This document shows, piece by piece, positions 1-6,417 of a stretch of DNA of 11,904 nucleotides (its first letter is position 1; every line of letters starts with the position of its first letter). The notes beneath the pieces are model-generated. The model was given only the letters and a program-made list of their open reading frames with translations, made no database searches and was not told where the DNA came from. The DNA comes from Planctomycetota bacterium (GTDB taxonomy: Bacteria > JAJVIF01 > JAPKYR01), in contig DAOVJF010000031.1 of the NCBI GenBank assembly GCA_030673355.1, positions 1 through 11,904 on the forward strand. The letters are read 5' to 3'. Made by a program: the position numbers and the translations under genes.

Positions 1-1430
1 GCGATGGTATCCGAGCCCTGTACGATAATCTTGCCATCTTCCTCGTAAACACGGCTGACTTTTCCGCGTATGTAAATCACGCCGTCATCGAGCGCCTTGT
101 TGTAAAATTCCTCGTAATCACGACCGCCGGACCTGACGTCCAAGTAAAAAACGTACGCCTGTCCACCCGGGGTTTTGTGCTGGTAGAGCATCGCCTGCTT
201 CGCAGTGTACATGCAGCAGATTTTGGAACAGTATGGTTTATGTCTTTCCGGTTCCCTGCTGCCGGCGCACTGAATAAAAACAACTTCCTCTGGGATTTTG
301 TGATCGGACGGTCGCTGAACGACCCCCGAGGTAGGTCCCGATGCCGAAAGAAGCCGTTCGAAAAATAAACCGTCGACAACATCGACATATTTGTCGTATC
401 CATATTCGCCGAGATTTGACATCGCATAAAGGTCGAATCCCGTGGCAATAACAACCGCTCCGACATGCTCGGTGATATATTCCGGCTTCATGTCATAATT
501 TATTGCCCCTGGCTCACATGCCTCGCGACACCTTACACAAGCGAGAGGAAATAAACCAAGGCAGGCGTCGGCATCGAGCGTATAGATCGCCGGGACCGCC
601 TGCGGGAAAGGAATGTCGATGGCTTTACAAACCTTCAATCCCATGTCGAATGGATTCGGGACGGACACAGGGCATGCCTGGGCACAGTCATCGCATGCGG
701 TACAGAGATCGGAGTCTACATAACGCGGTTTCTTTTTGATCGTAACTTTGAAATCACCTACGGTTCCTGAAATGTCCTCAACCTCGGAATACGCGTAAAG
801 GGTGATGTTGGGATGCTGCACAACTTCGACCATTTTCGGTGTGAGAATACATTGCGAACAGTCGAGGGTAGGGAAGGTTTCCGAAAGCTGCGACATGTGT
901 CCGCCGATCGACGGTTCCCGCTCGACAAGAATAACCTCATGGCCGCCGTCGGCGATATCAAGCGCGGCCTGTATACCGGCGATGCCTGCTCCAACAACAA
1001 GCGCCCGCCTGGTTAAGGGCACTCGAATCGGTTCGAGCGGATGATTGTATTTAGTTTTCTCTACAGCCATACGGACGACATCGGTTGCCTTGGGGCTGGC
1101 GATTTCTTTTTCTTCATGAACCCACGAGCACTGCTCGCGGATGTTCGCGCATTCGCAGAGATAGGGGTTGATACCGGCATCACTGGCAGCACGGCGGAAG
1201 GTGGCCTCATGCATTTTGGGCGAACAGGCAGCTACAACAATCCCTGTCAGGTTGTGTTCCCTGATGGCATCCTTAATAAGGTTCTGGCCGGGGTCGGAGC
1301 AGAGATACTTGTAATCTACCGAATGAACAACCCCCGGCCATGAAGCCGCTTCAACCGCAAGTCCGGGACAATCGACCGAACGTGCGATATTTTCGCCACA
1401 ATGGCATATGAAAACACCAATGCGTGCCAA
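1..1430 (-). CDS. hdrA: HdrA-like flavo-iron-sulfur protein, copy B (partial, C-terminus beyond left edge)
   Basis: Open from a TTG at 1430-1428 to the window edge: 476 complete codons, no frameshift. An in-frame TAA lies two codons upstream and GAGGAG sits 6 nt before the TTG, which fixes the start. Visible features match heterodisulfide reductase subunit A: N-terminal ICHCG (residues 8-12), LCSDPGQ (43-49), ACSPKMHE (68-75), an FAD-binding GAGIAGIQAALD (147-158), the LDCSQC motif (189-194), a ferredoxin-type CTACDDCAQAC (243-253), a second cysteine set at about 290-305, and CAGSR with CSKICCMY (388-408). HdrA is a cytoplasmic FAD/4Fe-4S protein that passes electrons between HdrB/HdrC and hydrogenase, formate dehydrogenase or NADH modules, in some complexes by flavin-based electron bifurcation. 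The C-terminal ferredoxin region expected in the family is outside the window. It follows copy A by 93 nt, probably in the same transcript. The partner and substrate cannot be told. Confidence 0.9.
   Translation of the reverse strand, partial: MARIGVFICHCGENIARSVDCPGLAVEAASWPGVVHSVDYKYLCSDPGQNLIKDAIREHNLTGIVVAACSPKMHEATFRRAASDAGINPYLCECANIREQCSWVHEEKEIASPKATDVVRMAVEKTKYNHPLEPIRVPLTRRALVVGAGIAGIQAALDIADGGHEVILVEREPSIGGHMSQLSETFPTLDCSQCILTPKMVEVVQHPNITLYAYSEVEDISGTVGDFKVTIKKKPRYVDSDLCTACDDCAQACPVSVPNPFDMGLKVCKAIDIPFPQAVPAIYTLDADACLGLFPLACVRCREACEPGAINYDMKPEYITEHVGAVVIATGFDLYAMSNLGEYGYDKYVDVVDGLFFERLLSASGPTSGVVQRPSDHKIPEEVVFIQCAGSREPERHKPYCSKICCMYTAKQAMLYQHKTPGGQAYVFYLDVRSGGRDYEEFYNKALDDGVIYIRGKVSRVYEEDGKIIVQGSDTI
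850..881 (-). repeat. 32-bp exact repeat, hdrA copy B member
   Basis: This stretch is identical to 2929-2960 in copy A. It encodes the ETFPTLDCSQCIL neighbourhood of the conserved HdrA cysteine motif. The surrounding DNA differs at many third positions, so it is a patch of unusually high nucleotide identity between the paralogues. Confidence 0.85.
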
Positions 1431-1496
1431 AATTTACTCCTCGCCCCCCTTAAAATTCCTTACCTCTGAGCTACCCTGAAAAGCCAGATATTATAC

Positions 1497-1512
1497 ACCT
1501 GCCGTTACAGGT
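1497..1512. other. Small inverted repeat between the two hdrA genes
   Basis: ACCTG (1497-1501) and CAGGT (1508-1512) can form a 5-bp stem with a 6-nt loop in the 93-nt intercistronic gap. No U-run follows on either strand, so it is not a convincing terminator. It could be an RNA-processing or stability element, or chance. Confidence 0.3.
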
Positions 1513-1523
1513 TTGCTTATCAT

Positions 1524-3509
1524 TCAAACTGCCCCAAGCTGAGCGTACACCTGTTCTTCCGTGATACCCGCGATACTGATGCATTTCGACGGGCAGATGG
1601 CGGCGCATGGTCCGCAGCCCTGGCAGAGACCCTCGTTTACGCGTGCGACGGTGCGGATCAGGTTTCCGTCGCGATCGCGAATTTCGTATCGTTCAATTGC
1701 ACCGAACGGGCAGACCCTTTCGCATGAGAAACAACCGATACAGTTCATCTCGTTTACGAATGCCACTGTTGGATCACGCGTCAGCTCATCCGAGGAGAAC
1801 AATGCGAGTGCCTTGGCAGCCGCGGCGCTTGCCTGTGCGACCGATTCAGGTATGTCCTTCGGGCCCTGGCATGCGCCCGCGATGAAAATCCCGTCGGTCA
1901 TGGTATTGATCGGAGCCAGTTTCGGATGCCGCTCGAGGAACCAGCCTTCACTCGATACGCTGCAGTTAACAATTTTGCTGAGTGCAGCGGTGTCCTCGTG
2001 AGGTTCCATCCCAACCGAAAGGATTACCATATCGACCGGGATCCTCCGGCGATGGCCCATGAGTGTGTCCTCCGCATGAACCACCACTTTGCCGTTCTCA
2101 AGCGGTTCGAGGTCCCAATCGACAACCTTTGCCGCCCGACCCCTGATAAACTGGACGTTGTCCTCAAGGACCTTGTCATAGAATTCCTCGTATGATTTTC
2201 CGCCCGCACGAATGTCGATGTAAAAATTGAAAACGTCCGCTCCGGTTGAGTGTTTTATCAGGTGCGCCAGTTTAAGGGAGTACATGCAGCACACTTTCGA
2301 ACACCAGGCGTTGGTCTTCCGATCACGGCTTCCGACACAATGGAGGATAGCAACCGATTCCGGTACCCGTCCATCCTTCAAGAGTATCTGTCCTTCGGTT
2401 GGCCCTGACGCGCTAACCATCCGTTCCATTTCAAGACTGGTATAGACATTATCGAATTCGCCGTAATGGTAATTTGGGATTCGTTTCGGATCGAAAAGCT
2501 TGAAACCGGTCGCGAGGATTATCGCGCCGACCTCAACTTCTTCGAATGTTTCGGTCATCTCGAAGTCGATGCAGTCTTTCGGACAGGCCGCAGCGCAGGT
2601 CATTTTACATTTGCCGGTTTTAAGTTGAATGCATGAATTCGGGTCGATACAAGCGACCTGAGGAGTCGCCTGCGGGAAAGGAATATAGACTGGTTTTCGC
2701 ATGCCAAGGCCTTCGTTGAATTCATCGGGGACCTTCGGCTTTTTGAAAACACAGGCGTCGACACAATCGTTGCATCCGATGCACAACTCTTCGACTACGT
2801 ACCGGGGTTTTTGCTTTATCGTTACTTTGAAATTTCCAATGAATCCCTCTACACCCACAACTTCAGAGTAAGTTCGTAAATCAATGAGCGGATGGTGTTT
2901 CACATCGGTCATTTTTGGAGTGAGGATGCATTGCGAACAGTCGAGGGTAGGGAAGGTTTCGGAAAGCTGCGCCATATGTCCGCCGATTGAAGGATCGCGT
3001 TCTACAAGCACAACTTCACAGCCGCCATCGGCTATATCGAGCGCGGCCTGGATACCGGCAACACCACCGCCGATAACAAGCGCACGTTTTGTAACCGGAA
3101 CATTTATTGACACCAGGGGATGGTTGAACCTGACCTTTTCGACCATCATGCGAATGATGTCGATTGCCTTGGACGTGCCAACGGATATTTCATCATGAAC
3201 CCACGAACATTGTTCCCGTATGTTAGCAATTTCACAAAGGAAGGGATTAATGCCCGCCGACTCCACCGCCTTACGAAAGGTGGCCTCGTGCATCTTGGGA
3301 GAACAGGCTGAAACAACAACTCCCGTGAGATTGTGCTGTTTAATTGCGTCTTTGATTAAATTCTGGCCGGGATCGGAGCAAAGGTACTTATAATCTTCTG
3401 TATGGACGACTCCAGGCCACGTAGAAGCGATTTCAGCTACTTCAGAAGTCTTAACAGTACGGGCGATATTCTTACCGCACTGACAAATAAACACACCTAT
3501 GCGTACCAA
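1524..3509 (-). CDS. hdrA: HdrA-like flavo-iron-sulfur protein, copy A (complete)
   Basis: 661 residues, close to archaeal HdrA length (about 650). The start is TTG at 3509-3507 with AGGAG 6 nt upstream; an ATG five nt upstream of it is out of frame. Domains in order: N-terminal HdrA domain with ICQCG (8-12), LCSDPGQ (43-49) and ACSPKMHE (68-75); FAD Rossmann GGGVAGIQAALD (147-158); LDCSQC (189-194); CIGCNDCVDAC cluster (243-253); a cysteine-rich stretch with C287, C293, C301, C305, C309 and C313; CVGSR and CSKVCCMY (391-410); FIAGACQGPKDIPESV (542-557), the second flavin-side motif; two C-terminal 4Fe-4S ferredoxin motifs, CIGCFSCERVCP (590-601) and CQGCGPCAAICP (629-640). The family's known role is FAD-based electron transfer in HdrABC complexes, including electron bifurcation. 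It is collinear with copy B and lies downstream of a possible attenuator. No HdrB or HdrC is in the window, so the physiological donor and acceptor are unknown. Confidence 0.95.
   Translation of the reverse strand: MVRIGVFICQCGKNIARTVKTSEVAEIASTWPGVVHTEDYKYLCSDPGQNLIKDAIKQHNLTGVVVSACSPKMHEATFRKAVESAGINPFLCEIANIREQCSWVHDEISVGTSKAIDIIRMMVEKVRFNHPLVSINVPVTKRALVIGGGVAGIQAALDIADGGCEVVLVERDPSIGGHMAQLSETFPTLDCSQCILTPKMTDVKHHPLIDLRTYSEVVGVEGFIGNFKVTIKQKPRYVVEELCIGCNDCVDACVFKKPKVPDEFNEGLGMRKPVYIPFPQATPQVACIDPNSCIQLKTGKCKMTCAAACPKDCIDFEMTETFEEVEVGAIILATGFKLFDPKRIPNYHYGEFDNVYTSLEMERMVSASGPTEGQILLKDGRVPESVAILHCVGSRDRKTNAWCSKVCCMYSLKLAHLIKHSTGADVFNFYIDIRAGGKSYEEFYDKVLEDNVQFIRGRAAKVVDWDLEPLENGKVVVHAEDTLMGHRRRIPVDMVILSVGMEPHEDTAALSKIVNCSVSSEGWFLERHPKLAPINTMTDGIFIAGACQGPKDIPESVAQASAAAAKALALFSSDELTRDPTVAFVNEMNCIGCFSCERVCPFGAIERYEIRDRDGNLIRTVARVNEGLCQGCGPCAAICPSKCISIAGITEEQVYAQLGAV
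2929..2960 (-). repeat. 32-bp exact repeat, hdrA copy A member
   Basis: Partner of 850-881 in copy B, same orientation and same codon phase, over the conserved LDCSQC motif. It may reflect strong protein constraint or local gene conversion. Confidence 0.85.
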
Positions 3510-3515
3510 AACATA

Positions 3516-3520
3516 CTCCT
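3516..3520 (-). promoter_or_regulatory. Ribosome binding site of hdrA copy A
   Basis: AGGAG lies 6 nt before the TTG at 3509. The same spacing is seen for GAGGAG at 1442-1437 before copy B. Together they support TTG as the real start of both genes. Confidence 0.75.
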
Positions 3521-3553
3521 AACCGATTGGTCTACCAGTTTAGAAAATAAAAC

Positions 3554-3587
3554 AAAAAAAATTTTGCGGGCATGAATATTCACCCGC
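3554..3587 (-). terminator. Intrinsic-terminator-like hairpin in the tatC-hdrA gap (possible attenuator)
   Basis: On the minus strand GCGGG (3587-3583) pairs with CCCGC (3570-3566) around an AT-rich palindromic core (GAATATTC), followed by AAAA and then eight T residues (3561-3554). This is the form of a Rho-independent terminator. It sits 210 nt after the tatC stop and 45 nt before the hdrA start. It could end tatAC transcripts. It also lies downstream of the predicted hdrA promoter, so it would have to be read through or regulated for hdrA expression. Confidence 0.65.
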
Positions 3588-3617
3588 ATTCCCAGGTAGA
3601 CACCTTCGCTCTTCCGC

Positions 3618-3646
3618 ATTATATAACCACAAATTTCTGTTGACAA
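3618..3646 (-). promoter_or_regulatory. Sigma70-type promoter upstream of the hdrA pair
   Basis: Minus strand: TTGTCA (3646-3641), 17-nt spacer, TATAAT (3623-3618). The -10 is a perfect match, the -35 is 5/6, and the spacing is optimal. The predicted start near 3611 gives a leader of about 100 nt that contains the hairpin at 3587-3554. Confidence 0.65.
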
Positions 3647-3776
3647 GCTCAAAATGACTCCAATACAAATATTTAACCATGGTTTAGTGATTTTAGGCAC
3701 AAATAGCTGGATGTTATCCTTTTTAGGTGGAAATGCCCGAGAATTCCGTTATGTGACGTCGTGGATGGTGTGTTAA

Positions 3777-4520
3777 TTAACCTTCGTCGTCAACTGCTTT
3801 TCGAGGATAGGCGACAGAAGCAACCAGGATACTTACTTCATAAAGCACGTAAATTGGAACAGCAAGCAGCATCAAATTAATTGGATCGCCGGTTGGCGTC
3901 AGCAGCGCGGCAAGGATGGTTGAAATCAGCAGGGCGATTTTTCTGTAACCCATAAGCATTCGAGCTGAAACAATGCCAATCTTTGCGAGGAAGAACGCAA
4001 TGAGCGGAATCTGAAAAATCGCACCGCCCGCGAACAGAAGCAACAGAACGAAGGAAGTGTATCGTTCAAGTGTAATGCCCAGTTCAACCTCAATACCGAT
4101 ATCGAACCCGAGAAGGAATTTGAGCGATGCAGGTAACATGATGAAATAAATGAACGCACTGCCGATGAGAAACAGGGCGGCTGACGATGGAACCATCATG
4201 AGCAGGAAGGCTTGCTCCTTTTTTGTTAAGCCTGGCTTCAGGAAAAGCCATACCTGGTAAAGAATGAAAGGGATGGCGAACAGCAAACCTGTAATAAATG
4301 AAGTTTTAAAATATGCACCGAACTTGTCAACGGGGCCAAGAACCTGAATATTTACTTCAGGGAGACTCTCAATGGGTTCCATCAACCATTTAAAGATGTA
4401 TTTGTCTGTGACATACAGTGCGGCGAAAGTCGCAAGTACGAGAAAAACCAGGCAATAGATTAGCCTGGTACGAAGTTCCTTGAGATGCTGAGTCAAAGGG
4501 CTTTGGGTTTTTTCATCCAA
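3777..4520 (-). CDS. tatC: Sec-independent (twin-arginine) translocase subunit TatC
   Basis: 247 residues, a normal TatC length. TatC is the polytopic inner-membrane receptor of the Tat pathway; it binds the twin-arginine signal peptide of folded, often cofactor-bearing, proteins and recruits TatA. Visible signs: N-terminal cytoplasmic HLKELRTRL (12-20), six hydrophobic segments (about 20-38, 72-94, 107-130, 152-172, 192-210, 214-236), the LKPGLTKKE loop (94-102), FIYF...LP (123-130), FQIPL (169-173) and a TPTGDP loop (208-213). Gln170 stands where E. coli TatC has Glu170; to my knowledge many bacteria carry Gln there. The start is TTG at 4520-4518: the nearby ATG at 4516 is out of frame, and MDEK...PLTQHL fits the family N-terminus. 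It begins 44 nt after tatA on the same strand, so the two are very likely cotranscribed. No Tat substrate gene is recognised in the window. Confidence 0.96.
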   Translation of the reverse strand: MDEKTQSPLTQHLKELRTRLIYCLVFLVLATFAALYVTDKYIFKWLMEPIESLPEVNIQVLGPVDKFGAYFKTSFITGLLFAIPFILYQVWLFLKPGLTKKEQAFLLMMVPSSAALFLIGSAFIYFIMLPASLKFLLGFDIGIEVELGITLERYTSFVLLLLFAGGAIFQIPLIAFFLAKIGIVSARMLMGYRKIALLISTILAALLTPTGDPINLMLLAVPIYVLYEVSILVASVAYPRKAVDDEG

Positions 4521-4564
4521 GGGGAATAGCCTCGGGGTGGCGAATCAGGGATTGATTTTAAATT

Positions 4565-4816
4565 TCAGGTAGTGTTCTCACCTGAAGGTTCAACTTTTTC
4601 AGCAGTAGTATCTTTACTTTCAACAGTTGAGTCCGATACATCCACGTCGGAGATAGTTTCTTTGACTTCATCCTTAACTGATTTAATCCCTTTTTTAAAC
4701 TCGGTTATGGATTTACCTATGGATTTTGCGAGCTGGGGCAGCTTTGTAGGGCCAAAAATCAGTAGCACGACTATTAAAATAACAATCAATTCCGGACCTT
4801 TTATCCAGCCGAACAT
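4565..4816 (-). CDS. tatA: Sec-independent translocase subunit TatA (TatA/E type)
   Basis: 83 residues. TatA oligomers assemble on the TatC-substrate complex to form the passage for folded proteins. The sequence has the standard layout: a short N-terminal transmembrane helix (about 8-20), the FGP hinge (21-23), an amphipathic helix with KLPQLAKSIGKSI (25-37), then a charged, Ser/Thr/Glu-rich cytoplasmic tail. The start is ATG at 4816 with GGAGG 4 nt upstream. It lies 44 nt before tatC. No tatB is seen, so this may be a minimal TatAC system in which one TatA serves both roles, although other tat genes could be elsewhere. Confidence 0.95.
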   Translation of the reverse strand: MFGWIKGPELIVILIVVLLIFGPTKLPQLAKSIGKSITEFKKGIKSVKDEVKETISDVDVSDSTVESKDTTAEKVEPSGENTT

Positions 4817-4820
4817 GACG

Positions 4821-4825
4821 CCTCC
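4821..4825 (-). promoter_or_regulatory. Ribosome binding site of tatA
   Basis: GGAGG lies 4 nt before the ATG at 4816. It is the strongest Shine-Dalgarno match in the window, and contrasts with the SGNH-like genes, which show none. Confidence 0.75.
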
Positions 4826-4859
4826 AGAATTACCAGGTTAGTTTTCAGCATATACTTAC

Positions 4860-4888
4860 ATGATATACTTAATTCCAGACGGTGTCCA
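4860..4888 (-). promoter_or_regulatory. Sigma70-type promoter of tatAC
   Basis: Minus strand: TGGACA (4888-4883), 17-nt spacer, TATCAT (4865-4860); each hexamer matches consensus at 5/6. The predicted start near 4853 gives a leader of about 37 nt. A 9-bp direct repeat (TAAGTATAT on the minus strand, at 4871-4863 and 4858-4850) overlaps the -10 region and could be an operator. Confidence 0.5.
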
Positions 4889-4963
4889 TAGCGATGGTCT
4901 AAATCGGGCTTTTGCGTGCCGCTGTTCTCCGAACATATAATCCAGCTCCGCATCAGCTTCGCC

Positions 4964-4987
4964 CTCTCCGGGTACAGTTTCGGAGAG
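4964..4987. other. Inverted repeat between the proline-rich gene and tatA
   Basis: CTCTCCG (4964-4970) and CGGAGAG (4981-4987) form a 7-bp GC-rich stem with a 10-nt loop, 40 nt after the stop of the proline-rich gene. No T-run follows on the minus strand, so it may be a 3'-end stabilising hairpin or Rho-type end rather than an intrinsic terminator. Confidence 0.4.
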
Positions 4988-5026
4988 TATAGGAACCGCC
5001 CCGTGTAGAATTGGTCTGAGTGAATT

Positions 5027-6112
5027 TTAAAGCGAAATCAGATCGCTGAAATCATCCGGATCGATTTTCTCTTCGAATTCCTTCCCTGCCTTTTCCTCTT
5101 CCTTTTCTTTACCCTTCAACTTGGCATCGAGATCGACAGGTCCCGATGTATATCCGCCTGCTGAACCGGATAAAATGGTTGGCCCGGGGGTTCCGAGTGT
5201 GACGGGTCCCGATGGCGGTGGTTTGAAATCTTTTGGTAGCTCAGGAGGTTCCGGGGGTTTCAGGATAGTTGGAGGTTTTGGTGGTTTCGAAAGTGGAGCA
5301 GCCTTTACCGGTTCGGGTGGTTTTGGTGCGGGCTCCGACTTTATATGAGAAGGAACAGGTTTGGACTCGGCAGCGGGACGGATAAATTTCGGTTTCTCCA
5401 CTGTCGGTGCCTTCGGTTTGTAAAATTCGATTCGTTCCTTTGGTTTTACAGGAGGTTCAGATTTCGCGATCTCGATTTTTTTAAATTCCGGAGGTTCTAT
5501 CAGCTTCTTCTCAGGCCGGGGCAATTTGGGTTCCGGGGGAGATTGGGGTTTATCCCTTACTTTCCAGAGTGGTGGGGGAACTTTCTTATCTTTGATCGGG
5601 ACCCTGGTCGTTCCTATAATCCCCGCGGCGGCGGTTGGGCCGGGTTTATCGGATTGAAACGGTGCGATGTCGGATTTTTTCGAAATTTCCATCCGTTCCG
5701 AAAATCTCTTCTTTTGCTTAGTGAGTTTAATTTCCTTAGCTTTTCTCGCTATACGCGCACCGTAGATGGCGTATTTTCTCAATGAATCGTCATCGCTCAT
5801 TTCATCCGCGATATTCTCCAGTTCCGCCCTGTACTCCCTCGCCTCATCGATACGCCCATCCGAGATCAATTTCTCAAGCTCAAAATCAGGTTTCGGAATA
5901 TGATCGCCGGCTGTCATCACCACAACTTCTTCCTGCGAATGTTTCCTCGATTCCATCCTTAATTGGAAACCGGTTTTGCGTCGGGAGTAAGATTTTCGTG
6001 TGCCGCCGAAAATATAATCGCTGTCTCCGCCCCAGACATCGGCCCAGTGAACCCTGTCGTTCCCGACAAGAAAAACAAAAATTAATGTTAATATAAGCCA
6101 CCAGAAGTCCAT
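5027..6112 (-). CDS. Proline-rich membrane-anchored protein of unknown function
   Basis: 361 residues; I do not recognise a named family. Layout: a hydrophobic N-terminal helix (about 2-17, uncleaved anchor or signal peptide), a basic segment (39-58), a charged helical region (about 76-147, coiled-coil or TPR-like, for example KLISDGRIDEAREYRAELEN), a long Pro/Lys-rich stretch (about 154-312) with many PPEP, KPP and PKP units, a Gly-rich patch (316-325) and an acidic C-terminus. Anchor plus long Pro-rich spacer recalls TonB or other envelope-spanning proteins, but no TonB-type C-terminal domain is seen. The start is ATG at 6112 with only a weak upstream signal; an internal ATG at codon 53 would lose the anchor. 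It precedes tatA by 210 nt on the same strand, with a separate predicted promoter before tatA. A structural envelope role is a guess. Note the open frame beyond its stop. Confidence 0.75.
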   Translation of the reverse strand: MDFWWLILTLIFVFLVGNDRVHWADVWGGDSDYIFGGTRKSYSRRKTGFQLRMESRKHSQEEVVVMTAGDHIPKPDFELEKLISDGRIDEAREYRAELENIADEMSDDDSLRKYAIYGARIARKAKEIKLTKQKKRFSERMEISKKSDIAPFQSDKPGPTAAAGIIGTTRVPIKDKKVPPPLWKVRDKPQSPPEPKLPRPEKKLIEPPEFKKIEIAKSEPPVKPKERIEFYKPKAPTVEKPKFIRPAAESKPVPSHIKSEPAPKPPEPVKAAPLSKPPKPPTILKPPEPPELPKDFKPPPSGPVTLGTPGPTILSGSAGGYTSGPVDLDAKLKGKEKEEEKAGKEFEEKIDPDDFSDLISL

Positions 6113-6156
6113 TTTTTATTCCGAACGATCAGGTAAATCCGTACAAATTTTTCTTA

Positions 6157-6186
6157 ATGATAACTACCTGTTGAAAGTACAATCAA
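6157..6186 (-). promoter_or_regulatory. Candidate promoter of the proline-rich gene
   Basis: Minus strand: TTGATT (6186-6181), 18-nt spacer, TATCAT (6162-6157), giving a leader of about 38 nt. A second, upstream candidate is TTGATT (6292-6287), 16 nt, TATCAT (6270-6265). Both are moderate matches. Confidence 0.35.
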
Positions 6187-6362
6187 TTCCCCCCTATATG
6201 ATGACAACTTGTGCTTCAGGTTGCATGGTGTATAAACCTGAATGGAGCCATTTCTTATATTAACATGATATACTCTTATTAGATTTAATCAAGATGCAGT
6301 ATCCCGGATTAAATAACCATTTTTCTCAACCGGAATAATTTACAGTCCTTAAATCAAACGGA

Positions 6363-6392
6363 TTGACAATAAACTACATCTAAATATATAGA
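6363..6392 (+). promoter_or_regulatory. Sigma70-type promoter of the lipoprotein gene
   Basis: Consensus TTGACA (6363-6368) is followed by TATATA (6385-6390, 16-nt spacer) or TATAGA (6387-6392, 18-nt spacer). The leader would be about 20 nt, with GGAG (6404-6407) 10 nt before the ATG at 6418. Confidence 0.55.
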
Positions 6393-6417
6393 TTACATTT
6401 CATGGAGTTTAAACACG

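Larger units (their letters stand above)
4859..5026 (-). other. In-frame open stretch after the stop of the proline-rich gene (56 codons)
   Basis: Immediately after the TAA at 5029-5027 the same frame stays open for 56 codons to a TAA at 4858-4856. The translation looks protein-like, including a GEADAELDYMFGEQRHAKAR segment, but has no plausible start before an internal ATG. It could be the remains of a longer C-terminus cut by a nonsense change, a readthrough extension, or chance, since 56 open codons are not rare. The predicted tatA promoter overlaps its 3' end. Confidence 0.25.
6113..6417. other. Divergent AT-rich intergenic region
   Basis: These 305 nt separate the minus-strand proline-rich gene from the plus-strand lipoprotein gene. 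The region is much richer in A/T than its flanks and holds candidate promoters for both directions. ACATGATATACT (6263-6274) recurs exactly at 4858-4869 before tatA; in both places it contains a minus-strand TATCAT. No ORF or RNA gene was recognised here. Confidence 0.7.

Noticed and set aside
77..466. Minus-strand 129-codon ORF near the left edge
   Set aside because: It is in a different frame of the same strand as the continuous HdrA copy B reading, which carries the conserved cysteine motifs.
1..1430. Possibility that HdrA copy B is a pseudogene
   Set aside because: Translating from 1430 to the edge gives one uninterrupted frame with all expected motifs in order.
1490..1495. TATAAT on the minus strand before HdrA copy B
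   Set aside because: No acceptable -35 hexamer lies 16-18 nt upstream, so I do not call a separate promoter.
3497..3700. Minus-strand 67-codon ORF upstream of hdrA copy A
   Set aside because: It spans the predicted promoter and terminator hairpin, overlaps the hdrA start, has no SD, and reads as low-quality sequence.
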